A stretch of 64,000 bases of DNA from Anaerobium acetethylicum (GCF_900096945.1 NZ_FMKA01000003.1:1-64000); one strand, 5' to 3'. Shown: positions 34,202-43,640, counted from the stretch's first letter. Notes: generated by a model not told the origin, from the sequence alone. Program-made: numbers and translations.

Positions 34202-35311
34202 TTACTTCCCTCCTAAAAGCCGTTTGACGATACTCTGCCCATTGAACTGCTCGATATCGTCAGGTACATTCTGGCCACAGGTTATATATGACATTTCCGC
34301 ACCCGAATGCAGCTTAATATTCAGCAGATTCCCCAGCTTCGCCGTTTCATCGGTTTTTGTGAAAATCAGCTTGTAATCAGCCATTCCCGCATATGCCTGG
34401 GTAATCTCGATCAGATCGGCGTACTTTGTTGTTGCGCTGACCACCAGGAATACCTCGGTCTCAGCTTCCTGGTCCATGGAATCCAGCAGATTTTTAATCT
34501 CGCCTTTCTGGTCCTCGTTCTTGTAAAAATGACCCGCCGTATCGACCAGGATAAGGTCATAGTCTGCGTAATCCTCTTCGGCCTGCTGAAGCTCCTCAGG
34601 CGTATAGATTACCCTGAAAGGGATATCCAGGATATTTGCATAGGTTCTGAGCTGTTCCGCTGCAGCGATCCTATAGGTATCTGCGGTAAGAAGCACCACT
34701 TTCTTCTTTTCCTCAACGCAGAATCTGGAAGCGATTTTTGCGATGGTAGTGGTTTTTCCGACCCCGGTGGGTCCGATGAAAAATACGGTTTTTGGCTTCT
34801 GGTCCGAAAGGGTGATCGGATTTGCCTCTCCGAATTTCAATATCATTTTCTGGTAAATGCCTGCCAGTATGGATCCAAGCTCAGCTTCGCTCCTCATATT
34901 CTGGTCAATCTCTCCGATAATCTGGTTTGCATATTTTTCGTCTACTTCATTTTCAATCATGGTGCTGTAGATCAGCTGCATGCAATGAAATGCTTCGCTC
35001 TTTTCCACGGCCTCTTCTTTCACTGCGTCTGAACCAACTTCCCTTTTCAATTCGCTGCCGGTTGCCGTCTGGCGTTCAAGCATGCTCTGGAGACTGTCCA
35101 GGCGTTTTTCAATGGCAGAGGTTTCTTTAAGAACATCTTCCGGTTCTTCAAGCGCTGCCGTGACCTCAGTGGTGCCTGACCTGAAAAATCTGAATATTCC
35201 TTTCGGCCTTGTTATTTTTACATTCATGACGATTGCGGTGCTTCCCAGCTCTTCCTTTGCCTTTAGAACAGCCTCCGCTTCCGTCCTGCCCTGATATTTT
35301 TTTATGATCAT
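34202..35311 (-). CDS. flhF: FlhF signal-recognition-type GTPase, 369 aa
   Basis: SRP-family GTPase that places the flagellum. N-terminal basic region, a helical N domain, then GPTGVGKTTT at about 180-189, DTYRIAAAEQL, DTAGHFYKN and TKTDET (G motifs). It overlaps the flhA stop by ATGA, indicating coupled translation. Confidence 0.96.
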   Translation of the reverse strand: MIIKKYQGRTEAEAVLKAKEELGSTAIVMNVKITRPKGIFRFFRSGTTEVTAALEEPEDVLKETSAIEKRLDSLQSMLERQTATGSELKREVGSDAVKEEAVEKSEAFHCMQLIYSTMIENEVDEKYANQIIGEIDQNMRSEAELGSILAGIYQKMILKFGEANPITLSDQKPKTVFFIGPTGVGKTTTIAKIASRFCVEEKKKVVLLTADTYRIAAAEQLRTYANILDIPFRVIYTPEELQQAEEDYADYDLILVDTAGHFYKNEDQKGEIKNLLDSMDQEAETEVFLVVSATTKYADLIEITQAYAGMADYKLIFTKTDETAKLGNLLNIKLHSGAEMSYITCGQNVPDDIEQFNGQSIVKRLLGGK

Positions 35312-37350
35312 GATTCGGTCACCATCCCTACTGACTGTAATTCAACGTTGGAATCTATTTCGTTGTATGATACTACGATTAAGTCTTTAAAATAATCCTC
35401 TGTAAGCTTTTTAAAATACATCCTTACGATAGGGGACGTAATGACAATTGCATTCCTTCCGAGATTTTCAAGCTTTTTGATTTCCTGCTCGACGGATGCA
35501 AGGATGCCCTGCGTCCTTTCCGGGTCCAGTGAAAGATATGCTCCCTGTTCCGTCTGCTTGACAGAGCCCATGATATCCTGCTCAATCTTCGGATCCAGGG
35601 TGATGACGCTGGTCGCCTCTCCAGCTGGAAAATATTTATGGGAAATAGCCCTCTTCAGACCCTGCCTTGCATATTCCGTCAGTATGTCCGTATCCCTCGT
35701 TATTCCCGCATTGTTTGAAAGCGCTTCGAAAATCGTCAGCAGATCTCTGATTGAAATGCCTTCTTTCAGGAGGTTCTGCAGCACCCTCTGTATCTCGCCA
35801 AGTCCGAGTGCCTTTGGAACAAGTTCCTCGATCAGCGCCGGATTCGACTCCTTCAGGTTGTTCACGAGATTCTGGACATCCTGTCTTGTAAGAAGCTCGT
35901 CTATGTGTGTCCTGATGATTTCCGTCAGGTGGGTCGCTATAATGGACGGCGGATCAACTACCGTATAACCCAGGCTTTCCGCCCGTTCCCGCTGTCCCTC
36001 TGTAATCCAGATAGCCGGAAGATGGAAGGATGGCTCAAATGTAGGGATTCCCGTGATTTCCTCCTCCACGAACCCCGGATTCATGGCCATGTAATGGTCA
36101 AAAAGAATTTCCCCGCTGCTGACCTGTACACCTTTTATTTTTATGATATACTGGTTCGGGTTCAGCTGAATGTTATCCCTGAGGCGTATGATCGGTACGA
36201 TTGTTCCAAGTTCTATGGCTATCTGCCGCCTGATCATGACCACCCTGTCAAGAAGGTCGCCTCCCTGGTTTACGTCAGCCAGTGGTATGATTCCGTATCC
36301 GAATTCCAGTTCTATCGGATCCACCTGCAGCAGCGAAACCACGTTTTCGGGCCTCCTGATTTCTTCTGCCTGGCTTTCGTCAGCGTCAGCCTCCTGCTCT
36401 ATGGCTGCGATTCCCTGCTTCTTATCTGCCCATCTTCCTGCCAGTATAAACATGATTCCTTCTGCCACAAAAAGGAAGGTGCTCAGGGGCGTTGCTATAC
36501 CAAGAAATATCAGCGTTCCGCCAACCATATAAAGCACTTTTGGCAGAGAAAAGAGCTGCCCGATGACTGCGGAGGTGAAGTCCGCTTTGTTGCTTGCTTT
36601 CGTGACGATAATACCTGTTGAGAGGGAAATCATCAATGACGGGATCTGACTGATCAGACCGTCGCCGATCGTCAGAACAGAATATTTTGCAAGAGCCTCT
36701 GCCACAGGCAGTTCCTGCCTCAGTACGCCGATCGAAAGTCCTCCGACAATATTGATGACCGTGATGATGAGGCCTGTTACCGCATCCCCCTTCACATACT
36801 TTGTCGCACCATCCATGGCACCAAAGAAGCTTGATTCCCTCTGCAGGTTTTCACGCCTCTCCCTTGCCTCCGCATCGCTTATGGCACCGGTATTCAGGTC
36901 CGCATCTATGGCCATCTGTTTTCCGGGCATGGCGTCCAGTGAAAATCTTGCTGAAACTTCAGCAACCCTCTCCGATCCCTTGTTGATGACGATAAACTGC
37001 ACCAGGATCAGTATGATGAATATAATTACTCCAAGAATCATATCTCCGCCGCCTACGAATTCGCCGAAAGTCTCCACCACGTTGCCTGCGTCTCCTTTTG
37101 TCAGTATCAGCTTCGTGCTTGAAACATTAAGCGCAATCCTGAACATTGTCGTGAACAGGATGATTGTCGGAAATGCCGACATGCTAAGGATGTCCTTCGA
37201 AAAAAGCGCCGTAAACATGATCACCATGGAAACGGAAAGATTGACGGAAAGCATAACGTCCAGAAGCAGTGACGGGATGGGGATGATTAAGAATACGATT
37301 GCCGCCATTAAAAACAGGCCTACTCCCAATTCTGATTTTTTCATCTCCAC
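35308..37350 (-). CDS. flhA: Flagellar export gate protein FlhA, 680 aa
   Basis: Large export-gate ring protein. About eight membrane helices in the first 310 residues, the cytoplasmic FHIPEP-type segment after helix 4 (here GSERVAEVSARFSLDAMPGKQMAIDADLNTG), and a soluble chaperone-binding domain. Standard length; follows flhB. Confidence 0.97.
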   Translation of the reverse strand: MEMKKSELGVGLFLMAAIVFLIIPIPSLLLDVMLSVNLSVSMVIMFTALFSKDILSMSAFPTIILFTTMFRIALNVSSTKLILTKGDAGNVVETFGEFVGGGDMILGVIIFIILILVQFIVINKGSERVAEVSARFSLDAMPGKQMAIDADLNTGAISDAEARERRENLQRESSFFGAMDGATKYVKGDAVTGLIITVINIVGGLSIGVLRQELPVAEALAKYSVLTIGDGLISQIPSLMISLSTGIIVTKASNKADFTSAVIGQLFSLPKVLYMVGGTLIFLGIATPLSTFLFVAEGIMFILAGRWADKKQGIAAIEQEADADESQAEEIRRPENVVSLLQVDPIELEFGYGIIPLADVNQGGDLLDRVVMIRRQIAIELGTIVPIIRLRDNIQLNPNQYIIKIKGVQVSSGEILFDHYMAMNPGFVEEEITGIPTFEPSFHLPAIWITEGQRERAESLGYTVVDPPSIIATHLTEIIRTHIDELLTRQDVQNLVNNLKESNPALIEELVPKALGLGEIQRVLQNLLKEGISIRDLLTIFEALSNNAGITRDTDILTEYARQGLKRAISHKYFPAGEATSVITLDPKIEQDIMGSVKQTEQGAYLSLDPERTQGILASVEQEIKKLENLGRNAIVITSPIVRMYFKKLTEDYFKDLIVVSYNEIDSNVELQSVGMVTES

Positions 37351-37381
37351 TCCTCCTTTCTTTTCTAAATGAAATTTTATC

Positions 37382-38527
37382 CTACTGCTTCTTCAAGCTG
37401 TATACATATGCCAGGACTTCCGCTACCGCCTGGTAAAGTTCAGGGGGAATTTCAGCATCAACATCGACATTATGATAAAGCATTCTTGCCAGCGGCTTGT
37501 TTTCTACTATTTCTATCTTGTTTTCCTTCGCTGTCTCTTTTATCTTCATAGCCAGGTAGTCTTCCCCCTTCGCTATGACGACCGGTGCTTTTGATGCCTC
37601 CGTGTCGTATTTTATGGCAACTGCAAAATGAGTCGGATTTGTGATTACTACGTCGGCTGTGGGAACAGCTTTCATCATCCTCTTCTGTGAGGCCTCCCTC
37701 ATCCTGCTCTTTATTTTCCCTTTTATTTCAGGATTTCCTTCTGAGTTTTTGTACTCGTCCCTGACCTCCTGCTTCGTCATTTTCAGATCTTTTTTTAATT
37801 TGAACTTCTGGAATGCATAATCTCCGAAACCGATGATCAGATATATGAAGCTGATCTTCAGCCCCAGACTGATCACCATATCGCAGACCATTCCAATGGC
37901 CGTAGGAAGAGGCATATCGTAAAGAATGAACATGAACCCCATCTGATCCTTCAGCGTGTCATAGGCAACATAGGAAATTACCCCTATTTTGAGAATTGAT
38001 TTTACAAGCTCTGCCAGGGACTGCACTGAAAACATTCTTTTAAATCCGGAAATCGGATTGATTTTGCTCAGCTTCGGCATCATGGGCTTGCTGGTGACTT
38101 TCCAGCCTACCTGTACGATATCCGCCGCAATTGCCGTTGCTGTAGCTATTATGAGTACAGGGGCAAGTATGGCGAGTATTTTCAACGCCATCAGATTCAT
38201 CAGCGCCCCAGCACCCTTTACCGTAAGCGTTCCGCTGCCACCGGCCAGTTCAGGGATTTTTCCGTATATGGATCTGAACACGTCCAAAAAATCCTGAGCC
38301 ATGCTGCCTCCAAAATATTTCAGAATCATGAAAAGGGCTATCAGGGCCAGGGCGGACCCAAGTTCCTTACTTTTTGCGACCTGTCCTTCTTCTCTTGCAT
38401 CCGTCATTTTTTTTGCTGAGGCAGGCTCGGTCTTTTCCCCGCCGCCTCCGTCTGCCGCAAAGTACTGCAGATTATAGCGCAATAAATTTTTCGGCATCTC
38501 GTCTCTGTGCATGTTTCTCATTTCCAT
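37382..38527 (-). CDS. flhB: Flagellar export switch protein FlhB, 381 aa
   Basis: Controls the change from hook to filament export. N-terminal FFAADGGGGEKTEPASAKKM-like start, four membrane helices, and the self-cleaving NPTH motif in VVITNPTHFAVAIKYD (about 280). The true start may be one of several Met codons in the first 12 residues. It starts 2 bp after fliR. Confidence 0.96.
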   Translation of the reverse strand: MEMRNMHRDEMPKNLLRYNLQYFAADGGGGEKTEPASAKKMTDAREEGQVAKSKELGSALALIALFMILKYFGGSMAQDFLDVFRSIYGKIPELAGGSGTLTVKGAGALMNLMALKILAILAPVLIIATATAIAADIVQVGWKVTSKPMMPKLSKINPISGFKRMFSVQSLAELVKSILKIGVISYVAYDTLKDQMGFMFILYDMPLPTAIGMVCDMVISLGLKISFIYLIIGFGDYAFQKFKLKKDLKMTKQEVRDEYKNSEGNPEIKGKIKSRMREASQKRMMKAVPTADVVITNPTHFAVAIKYDTEASKAPVVIAKGEDYLAMKIKETAKENKIEIVENKPLARMLYHNVDVDAEIPPELYQAVAEVLAYVYSLKKQ

Positions 38528-38529
38528 AA

Positions 38530-39309
38530 TCAGTACATTCCTTTAATAAAAGCAACTATCATTTTCTTCATTGCGGTGAAGATGAAATCCGAGATTCCAG
38601 GAAGCATCCCCACAGTCAGGAGCAATATTGCAAGCCCTGCAAGAATCTTCAGCTGCATTCCTACCACAAATATGTTCATCTGGGGTGCAACTTTTGCAAG
38701 GATGCCAAGGACTGCATTGATGATCAGATTCACTGCAAATACAGGCAGCGCAATGCGGAATCCGATTACTGTGAAATCCGTCATGAATCCCATCATGGAG
38801 GAATACAGGCTGCCGGTATCGAATATGGCTCCTCCCACCGGCACCAGCGTAAAGGAATCAGCCAGGACACGGATCAGGTAATGATGCATATTGGTTATGA
38901 TCAGCAGCAGCATGACGAAATAGGAATACATGGTGCCCGAAATGCTCGATTCCTGCCTGCTGACCGGATCGAACATCGTCGCCATGGACAGGCCGATTTC
39001 CATATCAATCAGCCTTCCCGCAAACAAAACGATGGAATTGCAGATGCTGGCTGCAAACCCTATGAGCAGCCCCGTAATTCCTTCTTTCAAAGCTATAACA
39101 GCAAAGCCTGTAGCCGATGCATATTCCAGGGTGCTTTTGGGAACCACCTGAAAAAGCACTACAGAGACAAATATCGAAAAACCTGCTTTTATCCTCTGTG
39201 GGGTGTCACTAGAACCGAAAAAAGGTGCCAGAAATACGAATGAGGCCATCCTCACCAGTATCAGCAGAAAAAAATCGAAATTCCCAAAATTGAATGTTAT
39301 ATCCGCCAT
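38530..39309 (-). CDS. fliR: Flagellar export protein FliR, 259 aa
   Basis: Part of the FliPQR export channel. Very hydrophobic with about six helices; NFDFFLLILVRMASFVFLAPFFGS at the N-terminus and GRLIDMEIGLSMATMFDPVSRQE near the middle are typical. Four bp after fliQ. Confidence 0.95.
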   Translation of the reverse strand: MADITFNFGNFDFFLLILVRMASFVFLAPFFGSSDTPQRIKAGFSIFVSVVLFQVVPKSTLEYASATGFAVIALKEGITGLLIGFAASICNSIVLFAGRLIDMEIGLSMATMFDPVSRQESSISGTMYSYFVMLLLIITNMHHYLIRVLADSFTLVPVGGAIFDTGSLYSSMMGFMTDFTVIGFRIALPVFAVNLIINAVLGILAKVAPQMNIFVVGMQLKILAGLAILLLTVGMLPGISDFIFTAMKKMIVAFIKGMY

Positions 39310-39313
39310 TATT

Positions 39314-39583
39314 CTAACCTATGTATATGCTGAAGTCAGACCACAGCCTGACAACATAATTGTTGATGACCGTCATGATCCAGGATCCGAATATCATGAT
39401 CCCGACAAAAACCGCCAGAATCTTGGGGACAAAAGTCAGCGTCTGTTCCTGTATCGAAGTGACAGTCTGAAATATGCTGATCACAAGCCCTACTATAAGG
39501 GAGATCAGCAGCAGAGGCGCTGACGTGATAATCATTATGTACAAGGTTTCCCTTGCTAAATCCATTACAGCTTCCTGTGTCAT
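39314..39583 (-). CDS. fliQ: Flagellar export protein FliQ, 89 aa
   Basis: Two-helix channel subunit. LARETLYIMIITSAPLLLISLIVGLVISIFQTVTSIQEQTLTFVPK covers the hairpin and the conserved QTLTFVPK loop. The upstream gap to fliP is 179 bp and filled by family A copy A2, unusual for genes that normally touch. Confidence 0.96.
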   Translation of the reverse strand: MTQEAVMDLARETLYIMIITSAPLLLISLIVGLVISIFQTVTSIQEQTLTFVPKILAVFVGIMIFGSWIMTVINNYVVRLWSDFSIYIG

Positions 39584-39610
39584 ATGACCACTCCTTCATC
39601 ATTCATTATA

Positions 39611-39754
39611 GTAACTATTCAGGACTACGTCCTTCATAGTCACAGATGATGCACACAAATTGCAAAATCGGCAATTTGGCACACGCATGTCTCGGGTTTT
39701 TATGCAAATTCAGCATAAAAAACACCTCGCGAGACAGGGGTTCTGAACAGTTAC
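39611..39754. repeat. Family A repeat, full-length copy A2 (144 bp) inside the fliP-fliQ gap
   Basis: gtaactattcag at the start and ctgaacagttac at the end are the terminal inverted repeats. The interior is the same three-hairpin structure as A1 in inverse orientation. It splits fliP from fliQ but leaves both intact; the message must run through it. Confidence 0.88.
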
Positions 39755-39762
39755 CATTTATA

Positions 39763-40584
39763 TCAGTAAAATGTTTTCACAAGGCTTCCTACTATCAGAT
39801 TCCATCCATCTGCCAGTATGAACAGCAGAATCTTGAACGGCATGGATATCGTCGTCGGCGGAAGCATCATCATTCCCATGGACATGAGGGTTGAAGCCAC
39901 AACCATATCGATTATAATAAAAGGGATGTAAATCAGAAATCCAATTATAAAAGCCGTACGCAGCTCGCTTATGATAAAGCTTGGGATGAGTACGGTTGTC
40001 GGTATGTCTTCCGTTCCCTCTGCTTCTGTGATGCCGGCGATATCGAGGAAAAGCTTCAGATCTTTTGTCTTTGTCTGCTCGTACATAAATTCGCGGAGGG
40101 GTTTAAGTCCCACTTCCAAAGCCTGTTCCTGGGTGATTTCGCCCCTGTCAAGAGGCTTGATTGCCTGTTCGTTTATCTGTGTGAGTATGGGGCTCATGAT
40201 GAAAAAAGTCAGAAACAGCGACAGCCCGATCAGAACCTGATTAGGCGGCGCTGACTGCGTGGAAAGTGCGGATCTTGTAAAATGCAGCACAATCAGTATC
40301 CTTGTAAACGAAGTCAGCATAATCAGAAGAGAGGGTGCAAGAGATATGAGTGTGAGGATGATCAGCATCTTCAGGCTTCCTGACAAAGTGGTTCCCCCAC
40401 TGTCGTAGGATATGTTCAGCCCTGTGTCTTCCGTCACCGCGTCAGGCCCGCTGCTGTCGGAAACCGGATTTCCGGCAGTTGCGTATGCAGTTTCATGCAC
40501 TCCTGATGCAAGGAGCAAAACCGCAACTATTCCGATTATGATATTTAAAAATAACTGATGTTTACCTTTTGCTATTCTGAACAT
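39763..40584 (-). CDS. fliP: Flagellar export protein FliP, 273 aa
   Basis: Main channel subunit with a cleavable signal peptide (about 1-36), then TLISLAPSLLIMLTSFTRILIVL, SALSTQSAPPNQVLIGLSLFLTFFIM and the C-terminal VASTLMSMGMMMLPPTTISMPFKILLF. The start overlaps fliO by about 23 bp. Confidence 0.97.
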   Translation of the reverse strand: MFRIAKGKHQLFLNIIIGIVAVLLLASGVHETAYATAGNPVSDSSGPDAVTEDTGLNISYDSGGTTLSGSLKMLIILTLISLAPSLLIMLTSFTRILIVLHFTRSALSTQSAPPNQVLIGLSLFLTFFIMSPILTQINEQAIKPLDRGEITQEQALEVGLKPLREFMYEQTKTKDLKLFLDIAGITEAEGTEDIPTTVLIPSFIISELRTAFIIGFLIYIPFIIIDMVVASTLMSMGMMMLPPTTISMPFKILLFILADGWNLIVGSLVKTFY

Positions 40585-40963
40585 GCTGACTCCTACCTGC
40601 TTTTTGGGATTTTATTTTTTTCAGCACATCGCTGAAGCTTTCACCCGGTACCGGATGTTCCGCCTGCATCTCTTTTATACTGCTTTCTTCCAGCTTTGTG
40701 AGCATTGTAACAGAATCCTTGCATACTGCTATGAGCAGATATGCATCTCCTGCTTTTACGATCTGGAGGCATTTGTTGTTAGTCAGCCTTGTCGTTTCCA
40801 GAACCTGGATGTTTTTATGCTGCTGCTGTCCCTGCTGGTATTTTCCAATCCATCTTGTCGTAAAATAAGTCACCGCCAGCACAAAAAGGAAGATCAGCAG
40901 GACTGTTATAAGCTGAATGAAGCTCTCCAGTCCGGAGCTTCCTGTAATAAGCACCACCATCAT
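40562..40963 (-). CDS. fliO: Flagellar export assembly protein FliO, 133 aa
   Basis: Single-helix protein (about 15-35) with a short conserved core NIQVLETTRLTNNKCLQIVKAGDAYLLIAV and a basic tail. FliO is weakly conserved; the call rests on this core and on its place between cheY and fliP. Confidence 0.9.
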   Translation of the reverse strand: MMVVLITGSSGLESFIQLITVLLIFLFVLAVTYFTTRWIGKYQQGQQQHKNIQVLETTRLTNNKCLQIVKAGDAYLLIAVCKDSVTMLTKLEESSIKEMQAEHPVPGESFSDVLKKIKSQKAGRSQHVQNSKR

Positions 40964-40966
40964 TCG

Positions 40967-41329
40967 TTAACCGACTACCTTTTTTACTGCTTCAAGGACC
41001 CTGTCTGCCTGAAAAGGCTTTACAATAAAATCTTTTGCGCCTGACTGTATCGATTCGATTACCATTGACTGCTGTCCCATTGCTGAACACATAATTACAA
41101 CTGCACCAGGATCAGCCTGCTTGATTTTCTTTAAAGCCTGTATGCCATCCATTTCCGGCATTGTAATATCCATCAAGACCAGATCCGGCTTTGTTTCGCT
41201 GTATTTCTCAACAGCCTTGATTCCGTTTTCCGCCTCGCCGGCAATGTTATATCCATTTTTCGTAAGTATGTCCTTGATCATCATTCTCATAAACGCCGCA
41301 TCATCACATATTAAAATATTCTTTGCCAT
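40967..41329 (-). CDS. cheY: Chemotaxis response regulator CheY, 120 aa
   Basis: Single receiver domain: DD at 9-10, phosphorylated Asp54 in LVLMDITMPEMDG, Thr/Ser at MCSAMGQ and Lys in FIVKPF. CheY-P binds FliM and FliY. Located after fliY as in Bacillus subtilis. Confidence 0.96.
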   Translation of the reverse strand: MAKNILICDDAAFMRMMIKDILTKNGYNIAGEAENGIKAVEKYSETKPDLVLMDITMPEMDGIQALKKIKQADPGAVVIMCSAMGQQSMVIESIQSGAKDFIVKPFQADRVLEAVKKVVG

Positions 41330-41368
41330 ACTATCACTCCTGCTTTCTATTTATTATGGTTTATTCTC

Positions 41369-41400
41369 AACTATTCAGGACCATGTCCTTCATACTCACA
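41369..41400. repeat. Family A fragment A6 overlapping the fliY stop codon
   Basis: aactattcaggac...gtccttcatactcaca matches the first 30 bases of A2. The fliY stop (41396-41398) lies inside the fragment, so the last codons of fliY are partly repeat sequence. Confidence 0.7.
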
Positions 41401-42655
41401 ATATTTCCGTTATTCTTATTCCGAAGTTTTCTTCGATTACAACCACTTCACCTTTGGCGACAAATTTGCCGTTAACCAGCACATCTACCGGCTCGCCTGC
41501 TATCTTGTTCAGCTCTATAATGGTTCCTGGCGAGAATTCAAGGATATCATGGATCGACTTCGTGGTCCTTCCAAGTTCGACTGTTACTTCAAGCGGTACA
41601 TCCATAATCAGGTTTATGTTTTCCGGGTTGTTTGGAATATTGACATTATTGGAAAAAGACTGGAACTGGGCCTGTTGAACATTTACATTCGGCTGCATGT
41701 ACGGAGTTTGCATTCCCATGTTCGGCATCTGCATTCCCATATTCGGCATCTGCATTCCCATATTCGGCATCTGCATTCCCATATTCGGCATCTGCATTCC
41801 CATGTTCGGCATCTGCATTCCCATGTTCGGCATCTGCCCTCCCATGTTTGGCATCTGCATCTCCATTTCCGGCATCTGCATTCCCATTTCCGGCACTGTT
41901 TCAGGCTGTGGCTGGGGAGTCGGCATCATCTGAGGCTCTGCCGGTTCATCCTGGGTTCCGCCTGACGACATGCTCATGGTCTCCTTGAACCTGTTATAGA
42001 GTTCTATGGCAAACTCAAAGGGATAAAGCTGCATGATCTCGCTGTCGACCAGACCCTCTATCTCCATCTTGAACCCGATCTTTACAAATCTTCCAGCCAG
42101 AAATTCTGATATTTCAGCACCGTCAGCGGCATCCTCAAGATTGATCAGACACGCAGTTGGCGGGCTGATATCTATCTTTTTATTCAGCATCGAGGAAAGC
42201 GATGTTGCCGAGGATCCCATCATCTGGTTCATGGCCTCGCTTATTGCACTCAGATGTAGTTCCCCAAGTTCGACATCTGTATTTGTTCCATCCCCTCCCA
42301 TCATCAGGTCGGTTATGACTTTTACGTCTTTTTCTTTCAAAACCAGGATATTATTTCCATCCAGACCCTGTTTATAGGAAATCTGTATGAACACACATGG
42401 CCTGTCATAATTTGCAACAACGTCATCCCAGGTAGCATAGGACACTACCGGCGTAGTGATCGTCACCCTTCTGCTAACAAGAGAATAAAGGGTAGTAGCT
42501 GCAGTTCCCATGTTAATGTTTGAAATCTCTCCTATGGCATCCTGTTCTTCAGGAGTCAGGGTCTCTTCAGTTATCCCCTGGCCTGCTTCATCATCATCGA
42601 ATGCCATACTGCCCAGTAATGCGTTTATTTCTTCTTGCGACAGCATACCGTCCAT
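41396..42655 (-). CDS. fliY: Flagellar switch and CheY-P phosphatase FliY, 419 aa
   Basis: C-ring component that also hydrolyses CheY-P. Order: N-terminal LSQEEINALLGSM CheY-P-binding peptide, CheC-like domain with EISNINMG (about 43-50) and EAMNQMMG (about 140-147), a linker of nine 7-residue methionine-rich units (256-319), and a C-terminal SpoA/FliN domain (about 345-419, LEVTVELGRT...FGIRITEIL). Typical FliY is about 380 aa; the excess is the repeat linker. Confidence 0.96.
   Translation of the reverse strand: MDGMLSQEEINALLGSMAFDDDEAGQGITEETLTPEEQDAIGEISNINMGTAATTLYSLVSRRVTITTPVVSYATWDDVVANYDRPCVFIQISYKQGLDGNNILVLKEKDVKVITDLMMGGDGTNTDVELGELHLSAISEAMNQMMGSSATSLSSMLNKKIDISPPTACLINLEDAADGAEISEFLAGRFVKIGFKMEIEGLVDSEIMQLYPFEFAIELYNRFKETMSMSSGGTQDEPAEPQMMPTPQPQPETVPEMGMQMPEMEMQMPNMGGQMPNMGMQMPNMGMQMPNMGMQMPNMGMQMPNMGMQMPNMGMQTPYMQPNVNVQQAQFQSFSNNVNIPNNPENINLIMDVPLEVTVELGRTTKSIHDILEFSPGTIIELNKIAGEPVDVLVNGKFVAKGEVVVIEENFGIRITEIL
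41699..41890. repeat. Nine tandem 21-nt units in fliY (NMGMQMP-type)
   Basis: In-frame units close to ttcggcatctgcattcccat on the plus strand; the central ones are nearly identical at DNA level, the outer ones have diverged (EMEMQMP, NMGGQMP, NMGMQTP). Every unit carries two to three methionines. Confidence 0.96.
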
Positions 42656-42659
42656 TCTT

Positions 42660-43640
42660 TTACTGCTCCTCTCTAATAACTGATGTAATCCTTACTGCAT
42701 ATGCATCTCCTGATGCACCGGGCAGGGCCGTGAATTTCCTGATATTTCCTACGTATACATCTAATTCCTGTTCGACCTTCGTATTTATTTTTATGATGTC
42801 CCCGGTCTGGAGGTTCATGAAATCACTTACCGATATCCGGCTATTCCCAAGCACTGCTTTAATCGGCAGCTCTGCATTAGCGATCCGCTCCTGAATCTCT
42901 TCCTCATGGCTGCTCTCATCTTTTGTCTGCATATTGGAAAACCAGAATTTCGTATTGAGCTTATTCATGACGTCTTCCAGTACCATATAAGGAAGGCAGA
43001 TGTTTATCAGTCCCTGCACAGGGCCTATTTTCAGGTTGATTGTTACTATGGCGATCATCTCGCTTGGTGAGATGATCTGGGCAAACTGAGAATTGGTCTC
43101 TATCCTCTCCAGTCTGGGTTCTGTTTCCACAACATTCTTCCAGGGGTTCCTCAGAAGATTGACTGCCATATTCATGACACGTTCAACGATTGAGAGTTCG
43201 ATTTCAGTAAATTCCCTGTTTTTTTCCAGTATAACGCCTTTGCCTCCCAGCATCCTGTCTACGATGGCATATCCCATGTTGGCAGACAGTTCGATGATAA
43301 TGTTTCCCTGAAGCGGCGGCATACTGACAATTCCAAGCAGTACAGGATTTGAAAGTGCATTTGTAAATTCAGAATAGGTTGCTGCTTCAGAATTCACCAC
43401 TTCCGCCAGGACGTTTGACCTTAAATATCCAGGCAGATTTGTAGATAACAGTCTTCCATAATGTTCAAATATGATTTCCAGCGTCCTGAGATGTTCTTTT
43501 GAAAATTTTGCCGGTCTTGCAAAATCATAAGGCTTGACCAGTCTTTTTTCTGTTTCCTTAATCTCATCCGCATCTATTTCACCGGAGCTCAGTGCCTGCA
43601 GCAGGCTGTCAATCTCGTTTTGGGACAACACTTCTCCCAT
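42660..43640 (-). CDS. fliM: Flagellar switch protein FliM, 326 aa
   Basis: C-ring protein that receives CheY-P. N-terminal SQNEIDSLLQALSSGE (CheY-P site), middle CheC-like domain (LRTLEIIFEHYGRLLSTNLPGYLR...MLGGKG) and C-terminal SpoA domain (ELPIKAVLGNSRISVSDFMNLQTGDII). The ATG at 43640 follows AAGGAGGTGG; 33 further upstream in-frame codons are not FliM-like. Confidence 0.96.
   Translation of the reverse strand: MGEVLSQNEIDSLLQALSSGEIDADEIKETEKRLVKPYDFARPAKFSKEHLRTLEIIFEHYGRLLSTNLPGYLRSNVLAEVVNSEAATYSEFTNALSNPVLLGIVSMPPLQGNIIIELSANMGYAIVDRMLGGKGVILEKNREFTEIELSIVERVMNMAVNLLRNPWKNVVETEPRLERIETNSQFAQIISPSEMIAIVTINLKIGPVQGLINICLPYMVLEDVMNKLNTKFWFSNMQTKDESSHEEEIQERIANAELPIKAVLGNSRISVSDFMNLQTGDIIKINTKVEQELDVYVGNIRKFTALPGASGDAYAVRITSVIREEQ

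Noticed and set aside
41549-41965. HSHIRHL-type repeat frames opposite fliY
   Set aside because: Antisense of the FliY methionine repeat.
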